Shown here: positions 35,542 through 45,335 of the stretch, piece after piece | Position numbering within the stretch: position 1 is the stretch's first letter | How the letters are laid out: each line of letters begins with the position of its first letter | From: Pelistega ratti | GTDB lineage: Bacteria; Pseudomonadota; Gammaproteobacteria; Burkholderiales; Burkholderiaceae_B | DNA: 64,000 bases | Direction of reading: 5' to 3' | NCBI RefSeq assembly: GCF_009833965.1 | Contig: NZ_CP047165.1 | Coordinates: 310,001 to 374,000, forward strand | Made by a program: the position numbers and the translations under genes | Notes under the pieces: generated by a model | The model's database searches: none | What the model was told of the DNA's origin: nothing | Seen by the model: only the letters and a program-made list of their open reading frames with translations

Positions 35542-36267
35542 ATGATAGAGTGGTTTGAAACGATACATTGGGGTGTTGTTGGTGGTATTGTACTGATTGA
35601 TATTTTATTAGGAGGCGATAATGCGGTGATTATTGCATTAGCGTCTCGTAATTTAGAAAAAAGTAAACGTATGCAAGGTATCTTATGGGGTACATTTGGT
35701 GCGATTGCTATGCGAATTGTCTTAATTTTCTTCGCTATGCAGCTTTTAAATATTCCCTTCTTAAAAGTAATTGGTGGGGTATTATTGCTTTGGATTGGCA
35801 TTAAGTTATTATTGCCAGAGCATGATGATCATAATAGTATCCAAGGTGGTACAACTGTATGGTCAGCAGTTAAGACGATTTTAATTGCGGATTTTGTGAT
35901 GAGTCTTGATAATGTACTGGCGATTGCAGGGACAGCACAGCATGCGGATCCAGAACATCAATATTTTTATGTTATCTTTGGTTTATTGGTTTCTGTTCCT
36001 ATCATTATTTGGGGAAGTACATTAGTTCTTAAACTAATTGATAAATTTCCTATCGTGATTATTGGTGGGGCTGGTCTATTGGGTTGGATTGCTGGGGGTA
36101 TGCTTATTAGTGATGTTAAAGTGGTTGAATACTTCTTTAATGGAGAATCGGCATCTGTAGCGATGAAATATGCGGCTGAAATTATCGGTGCTTTATTTGT
36201 TATTACCATAGGCTTATTACTTGCCAAACGTAAAAAAGCAAGTATGCAAGTAGAAGCAACAAAATAA
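35542..36267 (+). CDS. TerC family membrane protein (YjbE-like)
   Basis: This is a 241-residue protein with seven predicted membrane segments, of the TerC family. Conserved acidic membrane residues lie in DILLGGDNAVIIALASRNL (residues 19-37) and ADFVMSLDNVLAIAGTA (around 118-134), the two repeats that likely bind metal. YjbE/Alx-type members export manganese in other bacteria; this is the basis for a possible Mn2+ or other metal role. It is preceded by AAAGGAATAAG and has its own terminator. The position after sucCD is conserved in Alcaligenaceae as far as I recall. Confidence 0.88.
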   Translation: MIEWFETIHWGVVGGIVLIDILLGGDNAVIIALASRNLEKSKRMQGILWGTFGAIAMRIVLIFFAMQLLNIPFLKVIGGVLLLWIGIKLLLPEHDDHNSIQGGTTVWSAVKTILIADFVMSLDNVLAIAGTAQHADPEHQYFYVIFGLLVSVPIIIWGSTLVLKLIDKFPIVIIGGAGLLGWIAGGMLISDVKVVEYFFNGESASVAMKYAAEIIGALFVITIGLLLAKRKKASMQVEATK

Positions 36268-36307
36268 TGCATTGATTAATGGTAGAATAGCTACTATGTT
36301 TTATAAG

Positions 36308-36335
36308 AGCCAGATAGATTATCTGGCTTTCTTTT
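36308..36335 (+). terminator. intrinsic terminator of the TerC gene
   Basis: AGCCAGATA (36308-36316) pairs with TATCTGGCT (36320-36328), followed by TTCTTTT. Confidence 0.85.
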
Positions 36336-36422
36336 AGTTTGGGTATATTAGAAATAACAGGTGTTAATCTTAGATTTCTTATATATCAAGTAAATTTAAC
36401 TTTATTTTGTGTAGGAACATAT

Positions 36423-37379
36423 ATGTCATCAATAAAAATTCCTGAAAAATTAGTAATTGCTACGCGTGAAAGTCGTTTGGCATTGTGGCAGGCAGAATAT
36501 GTGCAAGCTAAATTATCTGCTTTATACCCACAGACTAAAGTTGAATTATTAAAGATGACAACAAGAGGGGATCAGATTTTAGATAAAACTTTATCAAAAG
36601 TGGGTGGAAAAGGTTTATTTGTTAAAGAACTTGAGACGGCTTTATTAGATGGACGGGCTGATTTAGCAGTGCATTCCCTTAAAGATGTACCTGTGGACTT
36701 ACAGCATCCTTTTCAATTGGCGTGTGTGATGGAAAGAGAAGATCCTCGAGATGCTTTTGTTTCTAATGATTATACTCAGTTATCAGATTTACCAGCAGGT
36801 GCAATTGTTGGTACATCTAGTTTACGTCGAGAATCACAAATTCGTGAACGTTATCCCCACCTTATCGTTAAGTCATTACGAGGTAATCTGGATACACGAT
36901 TGCGTAAATTAGATGAAGGGCAGTATGCTGCGATTATTTTGGCAGCAGCAGGGCTTAAACGATTAAAACTAGTAGAACGAATCCAATCTTATATTACTAT
37001 TGAAGAGAGTTTACCAGCAGCAGGGCAAGGTGCATTAGGTATTGAGATTCTAGCAGCTCGTCAAGATATGTATGATTTATTACAAGCCTTAAAACATGAT
37101 AATACACAGGCATGTACGATAGCAGAAAGGGCAGTTTCTTTTGCATTAGGGGGGTCTTGCCAAGTGCCTCTAGCAGCTCATGCGGTATTGGAAAATGACA
37201 CCTTATATCTTCGTGCCTTAGTGGCGGCTACCGATGGGTCACATATTATTCGTGCTGAAAAAAGAGGGCATATGACTCAGGCCTATACCTTAGGTATTGA
37301 AGTAGCAGATGTATTAAAACAGTCTGGCGCAAAAGTATTAATTGAACAAGCTATTAATGCAGCAAAGTTGGATAAATAG
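36423..37379 (+). CDS. hemC: hydroxymethylbilane synthase (porphobilinogen deaminase)
   Basis: HemC polymerises four porphobilinogens to hydroxymethylbilane in tetrapyrrole synthesis. The 318-residue protein starts at the ATG at 36423 (ribosome site AGGAA) and has [40 protein letters not shown] and [13 protein letters not shown] in the usual order. The dipyrromethane cofactor attaches to Cys246 in [12 protein letters not shown]. An open frame extending upstream to 36339 is unlike the family and is rejected. hemD follows after three bases, so the two are translated from one message. Confidence 0.97.
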   Translation: MSSIKIPEKLVIATRESRLALWQAEYVQAKLSALYPQTKVELLKMTTRGDQILDKTLSKVGGKGLFVKELETALLDGRADLAVHSLKDVPVDLQHPFQLACVMEREDPRDAFVSNDYTQLSDLPAGAIVGTSSLRRESQIRERYPHLIVKSLRGNLDTRLRKLDEGQYAAIILAAAGLKRLKLVERIQSYITIEESLPAAGQGALGIEILAARQDMYDLLQALKHDNTQACTIAERAVSFALGGSCQVPLAAHAVLENDTLYLRALVAATDGSHIIRAEKRGHMTQAYTLGIEVADVLKQSGAKVLIEQAINAAKLDK

Positions 37380-37382
37380 TGT

Positions 37383-38210
37383 ATGCAACATCTTATTGTA
37401 CTGACAAGATCTATTGATAAGAATCATCATTTATCAGGTTTATTAAAGCAATCACTTGCTCAAGTACAACAATCGGCTACTGTTCTTTCTGTACCTGCAC
37501 TTGTGCTGAAACCTTTTCGTTTGTCAGATTTAACAGATAATGAACGTTGGTCTTTACGCCATTTAGAGGAGTTTGATGCGATATTTTGTGTTAGTTCAAG
37601 TGCTGCAGAATATTTTTTTAATTTAGTTAAAGAAGGACAATATCTTATAAACCCCTCTACTTACTTTCTTTGTGTAGGGCAGGCGACTCAGGCATATTTA
37701 TTGCAGCAAGGTATTTCGGTGCAACAAATAATTTGTGCTGAGAAAGGAAATGATTCTGAAGCATTGTGGCGTACGATAGAGCATCAAGGCATGGTTTTTT
37801 CCTCTGTTTTAATTGTAAGGGCAGAAACGGGTAGAGAATGGTTTAAGCATACGCTACAGCAAAAGGGGATAAAGGTTAAAACCTTGGCTGTTTATTGCCG
37901 AGGGCCCGCTTTATTGAGTAATGAAGTGTATCAAACCTTTAGCCATCTTCATCAACAAACAAAGGTTCAATGGGTTTTTACGAGTCGTGAGGGAGTTTTA
38001 GCACTATTGCCTCAATTGTATTCTCTACCTATTTTTCAACAATTAGTCCATCATCAATTTATTGTTATTCATCCTAAAATTGCGATACTATTAAAAGAAG
38101 AAATAGCACGATTAAGTGCTAATCAGTATCTACTAAAGGATGAACAAATACACTTATCTCCAGCAGATGATCAAGCAATAGTTAGTGTACTAAAGGCATC
38201 TATAATTTAA
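37383..38210 (+). CDS. hemD: uroporphyrinogen-III synthase
   Basis: HemD closes hydroxymethylbilane with inversion of ring D to make uroporphyrinogen III. The 275-residue protein has the poorly conserved bilobed HemD layout: an N-terminal VLTRS start, FDAIFCVSSSAAEYFF (about residues 65-80), CVGQATQAYLLQQG, VLIVRAETGREWFKHTLQQKG (about 147-167), VYCRGPAL and WVFTSREGVLALL. Identification rests on these segments and on its position three bases after hemC. In relatives hemX and hemY follow directly; here two permease genes are between. Confidence 0.92.
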   Translation: MQHLIVLTRSIDKNHHLSGLLKQSLAQVQQSATVLSVPALVLKPFRLSDLTDNERWSLRHLEEFDAIFCVSSSAAEYFFNLVKEGQYLINPSTYFLCVGQATQAYLLQQGISVQQIICAEKGNDSEALWRTIEHQGMVFSSVLIVRAETGREWFKHTLQQKGIKVKTLAVYCRGPALLSNEVYQTFSHLHQQTKVQWVFTSREGVLALLPQLYSLPIFQQLVHHQFIVIHPKIAILLKEEIARLSANQYLLKDEQIHLSPADDQAIVSVLKASII

Positions 38211-38381
38211 ATTTTACAAAAAATTAAAATTCTTAATTTTCAATTAGTTACAGTAAGAATAGAACTAATTAGTCCTTTTATTAGGGTAATTCCCTATATT
38301 TGTTTTAATGCAAAAACTTTTATTTTTATTGTAAATAGGTTATATTGCTTGCCGTTATATTTATTATATAAGTGGTTACAA

Positions 38382-39764
38382 ATGACAACAGAGCAGCAAA
38401 GTGAACACAGATTACAACGAAATTTACAGAATAGACACTTACAATTAATTGCTATTGGTGGCGCTATTGGTACAGGTTTATTTATGGGGTCAGGTAAAAC
38501 GATTAGTTTGGCAGGCCCTTCGGTACTATTCGCCTATATGCTGATTGGTTTAGTTTTGTTCTTTATTATGCGTGCAATGGGGGAGTTATTACTATCCAAT
38601 TTGGAATATAAGTCATTTACCGATTTTACGCATGATTTATTAGGCCCTTGTGCTGGTTTCTTTGTTGGTTGGACATATTGGTTTTGTTGGGTTGTTATTG
38701 GTATCGCTGATATTATTGCTATTACTGATTATGTACGTTTTTGGTGGCCTGATATACCTCTTTGGTTGCCTGGTGTAATTTGTATCATAGTCATGTGTAC
38801 CATGAATCTATTGACAGTGAAACTTTTTGGCGAAATGGAATTTTGGTTTGCCCTAATTAAAATTATTGCCATTCTTGCTTTAGTTATTGTTGGTATTTAC
38901 TTAGTATTCACGGGTTTTACGAATCCACAAACAGGTGTAAAGGCTTCTTTGAGTCATTTATGGGCAAGAGAAGGGGGAGTCTTTCCTCATGGAATAAGTG
39001 GCTTTTTCTCAGCGTTTCAAATTGCTGTTTTTGCATGTTTAGGAATGGAATTAGTAGGTACTGCTGCTGCCGAAACAAAAGACCCTTATAAAAATCTTCC
39101 TGTTGCGATTAACCGTATTCCTATTCGCATTATTGTATTCTATATCCTTGCACTTTGTGTGATTATGACCGTAACCCCTTGGGATATGGTTAGTCCTGAT
39201 AAAAGTCCTTTTGTCAATATGTTTATGCTTATTGGTATTCCTATTGCAGCAAGTTTAATCAATTTAGTCGTTTTAACCTCTGCTATTTCATCTGCCAATA
39301 GTGGAATGTTCTCAACAGGTCGTATGATTTATGGTTTGGCACAAAGTAAATCAGCACCTGGTATTTTGGGTAAACTCAATAAAAATGGTGTACCTGCATT
39401 AGGGTTGATGTATTCATGTATCTATCTTGTTATTGGCATTTTCTTACTTTATCAACAAGGGGATATTATGGAGGCATTTACAATTGTTTCGACTGTATCC
39501 AGTATTGGTTTTATTTTTGTATGGTCGATGATTTTATTATCTTATCTAAAATATCGAAAATTACGTCCCCAACAGCATCAACAGTCTATCTATAAAATGC
39601 CGGGTGGTGTGATAATGACGTGGGTATGTCTAGGATTTTTAATTTTTGTGCTATATTTATTTTCACGTGATGCAGATACTTTAAAAGGTTTAATAGCTAT
39701 GCCAGTATGGTTTTTAATTTTGGGTATTTGTTATCAGTTTTATCGTAAAAATCATAAAGTATAG
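38382..39764 (+). CDS. cycA: CycA-type D-serine/D-alanine/glycine transporter, copy 1
   Basis: This is a 460-residue amino acid permease of the APC superfamily with 12 membrane segments. It aligns closely with E. coli CycA as I remember it: LQRNLQNRHLQLIAIGGAIGTGLFMGSGKTISLAGPSVLF, RAMGELLLSNLEYKSFTDF, and GWTYWFCWVVIGIADIIAI. CycA imports D-serine, D-alanine and glycine. The ATG at 38382 is preferred to the in-frame TTG at 38349. It is followed by a terminator and then by a second paralog of the same type. Both stand between hemD and hemX. The exact substrate is inferred from similarity only. Confidence 0.88.
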   Translation: MTTEQQSEHRLQRNLQNRHLQLIAIGGAIGTGLFMGSGKTISLAGPSVLFAYMLIGLVLFFIMRAMGELLLSNLEYKSFTDFTHDLLGPCAGFFVGWTYWFCWVVIGIADIIAITDYVRFWWPDIPLWLPGVICIIVMCTMNLLTVKLFGEMEFWFALIKIIAILALVIVGIYLVFTGFTNPQTGVKASLSHLWAREGGVFPHGISGFFSAFQIAVFACLGMELVGTAAAETKDPYKNLPVAINRIPIRIIVFYILALCVIMTVTPWDMVSPDKSPFVNMFMLIGIPIAASLINLVVLTSAISSANSGMFSTGRMIYGLAQSKSAPGILGKLNKNGVPALGLMYSCIYLVIGIFLLYQQGDIMEAFTIVSTVSSIGFIFVWSMILLSYLKYRKLRPQQHQQSIYKMPGGVIMTWVCLGFLIFVLYLFSRDADTLKGLIAMPVWFLILGICYQFYRKNHKV

Positions 39765-39786
39765 TAAGGGATTAACCCGTCAAAAG

Positions 39787-39827
39787 AAAATCATTCATAT
39801 AACAAGGTTGTATGAATGATTTTTTTA
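39787..39827 (+). terminator. intrinsic terminator of cycA copy 1
   Basis: AAAATCATTCATA (39787-39799) pairs with TATGAATGATTTT (39811-39823), followed by TTTT. Confidence 0.85.
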
Positions 39828-40043
39828 TATGGTCTATTTTTTTATTCGCTTATTATAATAAAGATCATAAATAAAGCAAAAACAGTTTTCTAGTATATCC
39901 CTGAATATATTATTATTTCTTATAAAAAAAGTATAAAATATTACAAATTATAGAGAATAAGCAACTAACTTTAATGCTTTTTATGCAGTATATTTCATAT
40001 TTGCATCCATTTTGTCATACTGATTGTAGAAGTAGGAAAAATC

Positions 40044-41432
40044 ATGAGTCATGTACAAGAGCAAGGTTTACAGCGTAAGCTACAAAATCGTCATTTACAA
40101 CTAATTGCTATTGGTGGTGCTATTGGAACGGGTCTTTTTATGGGCTCAGGTAGAACGATTAGCCTAGCAGGTCCTTCGGTACTGTTTACCTATATGATTA
40201 TTGGTTTTTTCTTATTCTTTGTTATGCGTGCAATGGGTGAGTTATTACTTTCTAATCTAAACTATAAATCTTTTACGGATTTCACCTATGATTTATTAGG
40301 CCCATGTGCTGGTTTTTTTGTAGGCTGGACATATTGGTTCTGTTGGTTAGTATTAGGTATTGCAGATATTATTGCGATTACAAATTATGCTCAATTCTGG
40401 TGGCCAGATATACCCCTTTGGATGCCTGGTGTTATCTGTATTGCAACCATGTGCTTAATGAACTTACTAACCGTAAAATTATTTGGTGAAGTAGAGTTTT
40501 GGTTTGCCTTAATTAAAGTAATTGCCATTATTGCCCTAGTATTTGTGGGTATTTATCTATTGATGACAGGGTTTGTTGATCCAACAACCGGTATTCAAGC
40601 ATCTGTTACGCATTTATGGGCGAGAGAAGGGGGGATGTTTCCACATGGTATTTCAGGCTTTTTTGCGGCATTCCAAATTGCTTTTTTTGCCTTTGTGGGG
40701 ATTGAATTAGTTGGAACAGCTGCTGCAGAAACACAAGATCCTTGTAAAAATTTACCTGCTGCAATTAATCGTATTCCTATCCGTGTGGTTGTTTTTTATG
40801 TATTAGCCTTATGTGTCATTATGACGGTAACACCTTGGGATAAAGTCGTACCAGACCGTAGTCCTTTTGTGAATATGTTTATGCTGATTGGGATTCCTGC
40901 AGCAGCAAGTATTGTTAATTTAGTGGTACTTACATCAGCAATGTCTTCTGCGAATAGTGGTGTTTTTTCTACAGGAAGAATGCTATATGGTTTAGCAGAA
41001 ACAAAATCAGCACCGCGTATTTTTAGTAAACTCAATAAGGGTGGGGTGCCAGCGTTAGGATTACTTTACTCAAGTGTATATTTATTGATTGGTGTCTTTT
41101 TGCTATACCAAGATGGTAATATCATGAAAATGTTTACTATCGTAACAACCGTATCCAGTATTGGTTTTATGTTTGTATGGATTATGATTTTGGTATGTTA
41201 TATTAAATATGCTAAAACAAGACCAACCTTACATCAACAGTCTATCTATAAATTACCGGGTGGTGCTATGATGGCATGGGCATGTTTAATTTTCTTACTA
41301 TTTGCTTTTTATCTCTTCTCCCAAGATGCAGATACTTTAAAAGGATTATTAGCGATGCCAGTTTGGTTTGGTCTATTAGGTATTAGTTATTTATTCTACC
41401 GAAAACATCATACTACTTCTAAAAAACCTTGA
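40044..41432 (+). CDS. CycA-type D-serine/D-alanine/glycine transporter, copy 2
   Basis: This 462-residue permease is a close paralog of the preceding gene. They share long identical protein stretches such as NRHLQLIAIGGAIGTGLFMG and GWTYWFCW, and differ at many positions elsewhere, notably at both termini and in the loops. It has its own good ribosome site (AGGAAA) and, because a terminator ends copy 1, probably its own promoter. An imperfect hairpin lies 20 bases after the stop. Whether the two copies differ in substrate or expression is unknown. It sits immediately upstream of hemX. Confidence 0.87.
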   Translation: MSHVQEQGLQRKLQNRHLQLIAIGGAIGTGLFMGSGRTISLAGPSVLFTYMIIGFFLFFVMRAMGELLLSNLNYKSFTDFTYDLLGPCAGFFVGWTYWFCWLVLGIADIIAITNYAQFWWPDIPLWMPGVICIATMCLMNLLTVKLFGEVEFWFALIKVIAIIALVFVGIYLLMTGFVDPTTGIQASVTHLWAREGGMFPHGISGFFAAFQIAFFAFVGIELVGTAAAETQDPCKNLPAAINRIPIRVVVFYVLALCVIMTVTPWDKVVPDRSPFVNMFMLIGIPAAASIVNLVVLTSAMSSANSGVFSTGRMLYGLAETKSAPRIFSKLNKGGVPALGLLYSSVYLLIGVFLLYQDGNIMKMFTIVTTVSSIGFMFVWIMILVCYIKYAKTRPTLHQQSIYKLPGGAMMAWACLIFLLFAFYLFSQDADTLKGLLAMPVWFGLLGISYLFYRKHHTTSKKP

Positions 41433-41451
41433 TGTATATTTATCAATGATA

Positions 41452-41491
41452 TATCCTATCGCTCTTGATAAAAAAGAGAGTGATAGGGATA
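41452..41491. other. long imperfect hairpin after the second cycA-type gene
   Basis: The arms 41452-41466 and 41476-41491 pair over about 15 positions with one bulged G and some G-T pairs. No T-run follows on the plus strand, so it is not a typical intrinsic terminator; it may stabilise the transcript end. Confidence 0.5.
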
Positions 41492-41588
41492 AAATTCTTA
41501 TAATGGGTTTTAAAACGTCACATTAGACGTATAAAATGTGTATAGTTATTCTTATAAACAATATAGTACCAAAAAGGGGTTTATAGAC

Positions 41589-43223
41589 ATGGATGAACAA
41601 AAATCAACGTTAGAGCAAGTAGAAACAAAACCAAAAGAGGGTAATGTGGATACTAAAAAAACGTCTTCTACACCTAATACAGATATTGTAATGATGACAA
41701 TGACCCATGCTAAGAAAAAAGTCAAGGAACAAAAAAAAGCAGAAAATGTGTCAGAGTCACCTGTAGATGATATAAACCAAGCGGTTCATTCAGATCAGTC
41801 TATAGAGCAAGCCCCTGTAGAAGAAAGTATAAAAGAATCCTCTACCGCAGAGGAGGAACTACCTCTTGAGCAAAAATCATCAAAAGGTGGTTTAGGTAAA
41901 ACGATAGCGATTGTTGCTTGTTTGGCTGCTTTAGGTGGTGGTGCTTATTATGCACAACAACAGGGTTGGTTAAATGATCTGATACCAAGTTCGACAACAC
42001 CTCCTAGTGTATCTACACAAGAGAATACTACGGATAATACGGTACATCATGAGGTAAGCACTACTGAAGCGGATACACCAGTAATGGCAGAATCAACAGA
42101 AAATAGTAGTGTTACAGAACCTCCCTCAATGGCGCATATTGATCATACTCCTACAGCAGAAGCATCTGTAGATATACCAGTAGATATCGCTTCTGAGGTA
42201 AAAACGCCAGCAGATACTTCAATAACAAACTTACAAGAGGAAGAGCCAAAAGAGGCGGTATCAACTGAATCTGAGCAGACTACGAATGTAGTATCAACGC
42301 AAGCACTTGTATTAGATAATCAGGCGATTAATCCTGCGGCTGATTCTGAGGAAGTTATTTATTTAAAAAATAGAATTAATGAACAAAATCAGCAAATTGC
42401 ACAGCTTACTCAGCAATTACAAGCAACTCAGCATGAAATAGCCAATCAACAAACACAATTACAAAAAACACAACAATCATTGGTAACGGATATACTACGT
42501 TATTACAATGCGGCTGATTTTGAGAGAACAGTCAATTTTAATAAAGATCGTACCATTAAAGCATTATCGGCTATCCAAGTAGCAATTGCGGATCAAAGAG
42601 GGGAACAATGGTCTGCACTGAGTTTAGCGATTGATAAAGATATTTCCGCTCTTAATACCGCTAAAGTTGCTGATATCAATGCCTTGTTTAATTTAAGTAA
42701 AGCCTTAGATGAAGCCCTTCAAACAGCTCCCTTTATGAGTCCAGAAAGTGTAACAGGTGTTGTACCAAGTGCGACCTCATCAATGGCAAATACGAGTGAA
42801 GTTGATCAAGAAATACCTTGGTTAGATAGAGCAATAAATCAAGTAGAACGGTTACCAGCAGAGGCATTTGAGGCGATTCGTTCTGATTTAGGTGGTTTAG
42901 TGCGAGTTGAAAAACTTTCTGATCCCGCCTTGGCTACATTGTCTTTAGCTGAAGTTAAGTTACAGCGGGAAGCCACATTAGCACAATTGCGTATTGCACA
43001 AGAAGCCTTACTTAAACGTGAGGATGCTATTTGGAAATCGGCTATGCAAAAAGTTGAACAGCAATTAATGAAATACTACAACTTAAATGCTGAGAAAACA
43101 CAACAGGCAATTGCTATTGTGCGTCAATTAATAGCAACACCTATTCATACTGATTTACCTAAGCTATCTTATACACAGCAGGTAATCGATCAAATTAACC
43201 ATGATTTAAGCAAAGAAAACTAA
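41589..43223 (+). CDS. hemX: HemX family protein (uroporphyrinogen-III C-methyltransferase-like)
   Basis: HemX is a membrane-anchored protein encoded with hemC/hemD in Proteobacteria, named after a supposed methyltransferase but of unproven enzymatic function. The 544-residue protein has an N-terminal acidic, Glu/Lys-rich cytoplasmic part (about residues 1-95), one membrane segment (about 103-122), a Thr/Ser/Glu/Pro-rich low-complexity stretch up to about 255, a coiled coil (IYLKNRINEQNQQIAQLTQQLQ...) and the conserved HemX core with VTDILRYYNAADFERTVNF. It is about 150 residues longer than E. coli HemX because of the low-complexity parts. I use the ATG at 41589 with upstream AAGGGG. It is 14 bases before hemY. 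Confidence 0.88.
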   Translation: MDEQKSTLEQVETKPKEGNVDTKKTSSTPNTDIVMMTMTHAKKKVKEQKKAENVSESPVDDINQAVHSDQSIEQAPVEESIKESSTAEEELPLEQKSSKGGLGKTIAIVACLAALGGGAYYAQQQGWLNDLIPSSTTPPSVSTQENTTDNTVHHEVSTTEADTPVMAESTENSSVTEPPSMAHIDHTPTAEASVDIPVDIASEVKTPADTSITNLQEEEPKEAVSTESEQTTNVVSTQALVLDNQAINPAADSEEVIYLKNRINEQNQQIAQLTQQLQATQHEIANQQTQLQKTQQSLVTDILRYYNAADFERTVNFNKDRTIKALSAIQVAIADQRGEQWSALSLAIDKDISALNTAKVADINALFNLSKALDEALQTAPFMSPESVTGVVPSATSSMANTSEVDQEIPWLDRAINQVERLPAEAFEAIRSDLGGLVRVEKLSDPALATLSLAEVKLQREATLAQLRIAQEALLKREDAIWKSAMQKVEQQLMKYYNLNAEKTQQAIAIVRQLIATPIHTDLPKLSYTQQVIDQINHDLSKEN

Positions 43224-43237
43224 GAGGAAACAATACA

Positions 43238-44638
43238 ATGCGATCACTGATTAAGTTACTCATTTTATTTGGCTTAGCGATTCTTGCTGTGCTTTTATTA
43301 AAGAATAATCATGATGTGGTGATGATTATTACAGGTGATGAGCGCCGTACTATGTCATTATTAACGGCGGTTATGCTTTTATTAATTATCTTCGCCCTTT
43401 TTTACATCGTACTACGATTGATAGCAAAAGTGCTTCATTTACCACTGACTTTTTCAAATTGGTCTGAAAAACGTCATGAGCATAAAGATATTGCTTTATT
43501 AGAGCAAGGGTGGACTGATTTTCTAGAAGGACGTTCACAACAAGCAGAAAAGCATTTATTACGCTTAATTAAACATACACATCATGATAAGCGTCAAGTT
43601 TTGGCTAGTATGGCGGCAGCTCGTGTTACACATGATTTAGGTAATACGCATAAGAGAGATGAATTATTAGCGCAAGCTCGCCGTATCAGTAAATCTAATC
43701 CGCGATTAGAAGCAGCGGTAGCAACTGTTCAGGCAGAATTACTGTTGGAAGAAGGGCAGAGTACAGCAGCCTTAGCACATTTAGATTTTGTCGAAAAAGT
43801 CGGTCAAAAGAGTGTCCATCTTCAGGAGTTGATGTTACGAGCTTACCGCCAAACAGGTCAAACCCTCAAAATGTTTGATATTGCACGACAATTACATCGC
43901 AAAAAAATCTTAACAGATGAAGAAGTTCAAACACTATTAGTGCATTATGGTCCTATTTATATTGCGAATACATCTTATAAGGAAGCTATTAGTTTTTATC
44001 AATCACTAGCGCGTGAAGAGAAAGCTACAACACAAATCGCAATGGCAATGGCACTACGTTATGAGTCTGCTGAGGAATATCGTAAGGCAGGAGAGGTTCT
44101 AGAGCTTTCTTTAAATACTAAAATAGATAATACTATCTTATTGCATTATGCAAAATCTCCAGAGAAAGAGGTAGGTGAGCGTCTTTCTTTTGCACAACAA
44201 CTGTTAAAAAGTGATGAAAATAATTCAAATCTTTTAACGGCTTTAGGACAATTATGTCTGATGCAAAAACTTTGGGGGCAAGCCGATCGCTATTTAACCA
44301 AAAGCTTATCTTTGACAGAAAATCCTCGTACTTATGCCTTATTAGGTATTTTAAATGATCGACAAGGTAAATTACAGGAAGCAATTCGATACTGGAGATT
44401 AGCTTCTAATTCATTTGTTCTCTTAGACAAGAATGAAGAAAAAGTATTAGTAGCGGCTGATACGAGTAATGATCCAGCCCCACCTGATGTAAAAAGTTTA
44501 GCGCATCCTGATGAACATCTACTTGTAAATCAGGTAGAATTTGCGCATGATGTTATACAAGAGCAAAAAGCACCCGATGAAGCGCTTTTTGACTCTGCAC
44601 CTCTCCCAGGTGTTAATCATCAAACACCTAAAATATAA
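43238..44638 (+). CDS. hemY: HemY family protein (protoheme IX biogenesis protein)
   Basis: This proteobacterial HemY is a membrane-anchored tetratricopeptide-repeat protein, not the oxidase of Gram-positives, that has been linked to coupling of late heme synthesis enzymes. The 466-residue protein has two N-terminal membrane segments (about 5-23 and 40-63), then the HemY_N signature region and a long helical repeat part with TPR-like units (for example [25 protein letters not shown] and [21 protein letters not shown]). It follows hemX closely and shares its transcript. The downstream ppa begins only 25 bases later. Confidence 0.9.
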   Translation: MRSLIKLLILFGLAILAVLLLKNNHDVVMIITGDERRTMSLLTAVMLLLIIFALFYIVLRLIAKVLHLPLTFSNWSEKRHEHKDIALLEQGWTDFLEGRSQQAEKHLLRLIKHTHHDKRQVLASMAAARVTHDLGNTHKRDELLAQARRISKSNPRLEAAVATVQAELLLEEGQSTAALAHLDFVEKVGQKSVHLQELMLRAYRQTGQTLKMFDIARQLHRKKILTDEEVQTLLVHYGPIYIANTSYKEAISFYQSLAREEKATTQIAMAMALRYESAEEYRKAGEVLELSLNTKIDNTILLHYAKSPEKEVGERLSFAQQLLKSDENNSNLLTALGQLCLMQKLWGQADRYLTKSLSLTENPRTYALLGILNDRQGKLQEAIRYWRLASNSFVLLDKNEEKVLVAADTSNDPAPPDVKSLAHPDEHLLVNQVEFAHDVIQEQKAPDEALFDSAPLPGVNHQTPKI

Positions 44639-44663
44639 TTTTTATTGTTATAAGGAAATAAAT

Positions 44664-45194
44664 ATGAGTTTAGCCAATGTACCTGCTGGTTCTAAATTGC
44701 CAGAAGAGTTCAATGTAGTGATTGAAATTCCAATGAATTCAGATCCTATTAAATATGAAGTAGATAAAGAAAGTGGTGCTCTTTTTGTAGATCGCTTTAT
44801 GCTAACAGCAATGCATTATCCATGTAACTACGGTTATATCCCTCAAACCTTGTCATTAGATGGTGATCCTGTGGATGTACTGGTCAAGACACCTTTTGCT
44901 GTACAGGCAGGTTCAGTGATTAAATGTCGTGCTATTGGTGTTTTACAGATGGAAGATGAAGCGGGTCAAGATGCTAAACTACTTGCTGTGCCTGTTGATA
45001 AACTTTACCCTGTTTATAGCAATATTAAAACTGTTGAAGATTTACCAGAAGTTGAATTAAAACAAATCCAACACTTTTTTGAACATTATAAAGATTTAGA
45101 AAAAGGTAAATGGGTAAAAGTAACAGGTTGGGCAGGCCCAGATGTAGCGAAAGAAGAAATCACCAGCAGTGCTGATCGTTACCAAAAAGCATAA
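44664..45194 (+). CDS. ppa: inorganic pyrophosphatase
   Basis: Ppa hydrolyses pyrophosphate to phosphate, pulling biosynthetic reactions forward. The 176-residue family I enzyme has [37 protein letters not shown] (about residues 37-73), with the metal-binding aspartates in DGDPVD, and later KLLAVPVDK and [16 protein letters not shown]. The ATG at 44664, preceded by TAAGGAAAT, gives a normal N-terminus. It is the last gene of the run that begins at the cycA-type genes, and a hairpin terminator follows. Confidence 0.97.
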   Translation: MSLANVPAGSKLPEEFNVVIEIPMNSDPIKYEVDKESGALFVDRFMLTAMHYPCNYGYIPQTLSLDGDPVDVLVKTPFAVQAGSVIKCRAIGVLQMEDEAGQDAKLLAVPVDKLYPVYSNIKTVEDLPEVELKQIQHFFEHYKDLEKGKWVKVTGWAGPDVAKEEITSSADRYQKA

Positions 45195-45218
45195 GGTCTG
45201 ATCTTTTTCATCATAAAT

Positions 45219-45250
45219 AAAACCCCTAAAATCTTTTAGGGGTTTTTATT
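45219..45250 (+). terminator. intrinsic terminator after ppa
   Basis: AAACCCCTAAA (45220-45230) pairs with TTTAGGGGTTT (45235-45245), followed by T residues; the A-run on the left means it may also serve argG on the other strand. Confidence 0.85.
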
Positions 45251-45335
45251 TTGCCTATATTATATAAGCCGTGATTCAGGCTAGAAATATCATAGAGCGA
45301 GTTTATATCTCTTATGATAAAAAATAGAGAGTGTA

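Noticed and set aside
38211..38381. Terminator after hemD (TAGGG...CCCTA at 38282-38296 and ACTAATTAGT palindrome)
   Set aside because: The stems are short and not followed by a proper T-run; not strong enough to call.
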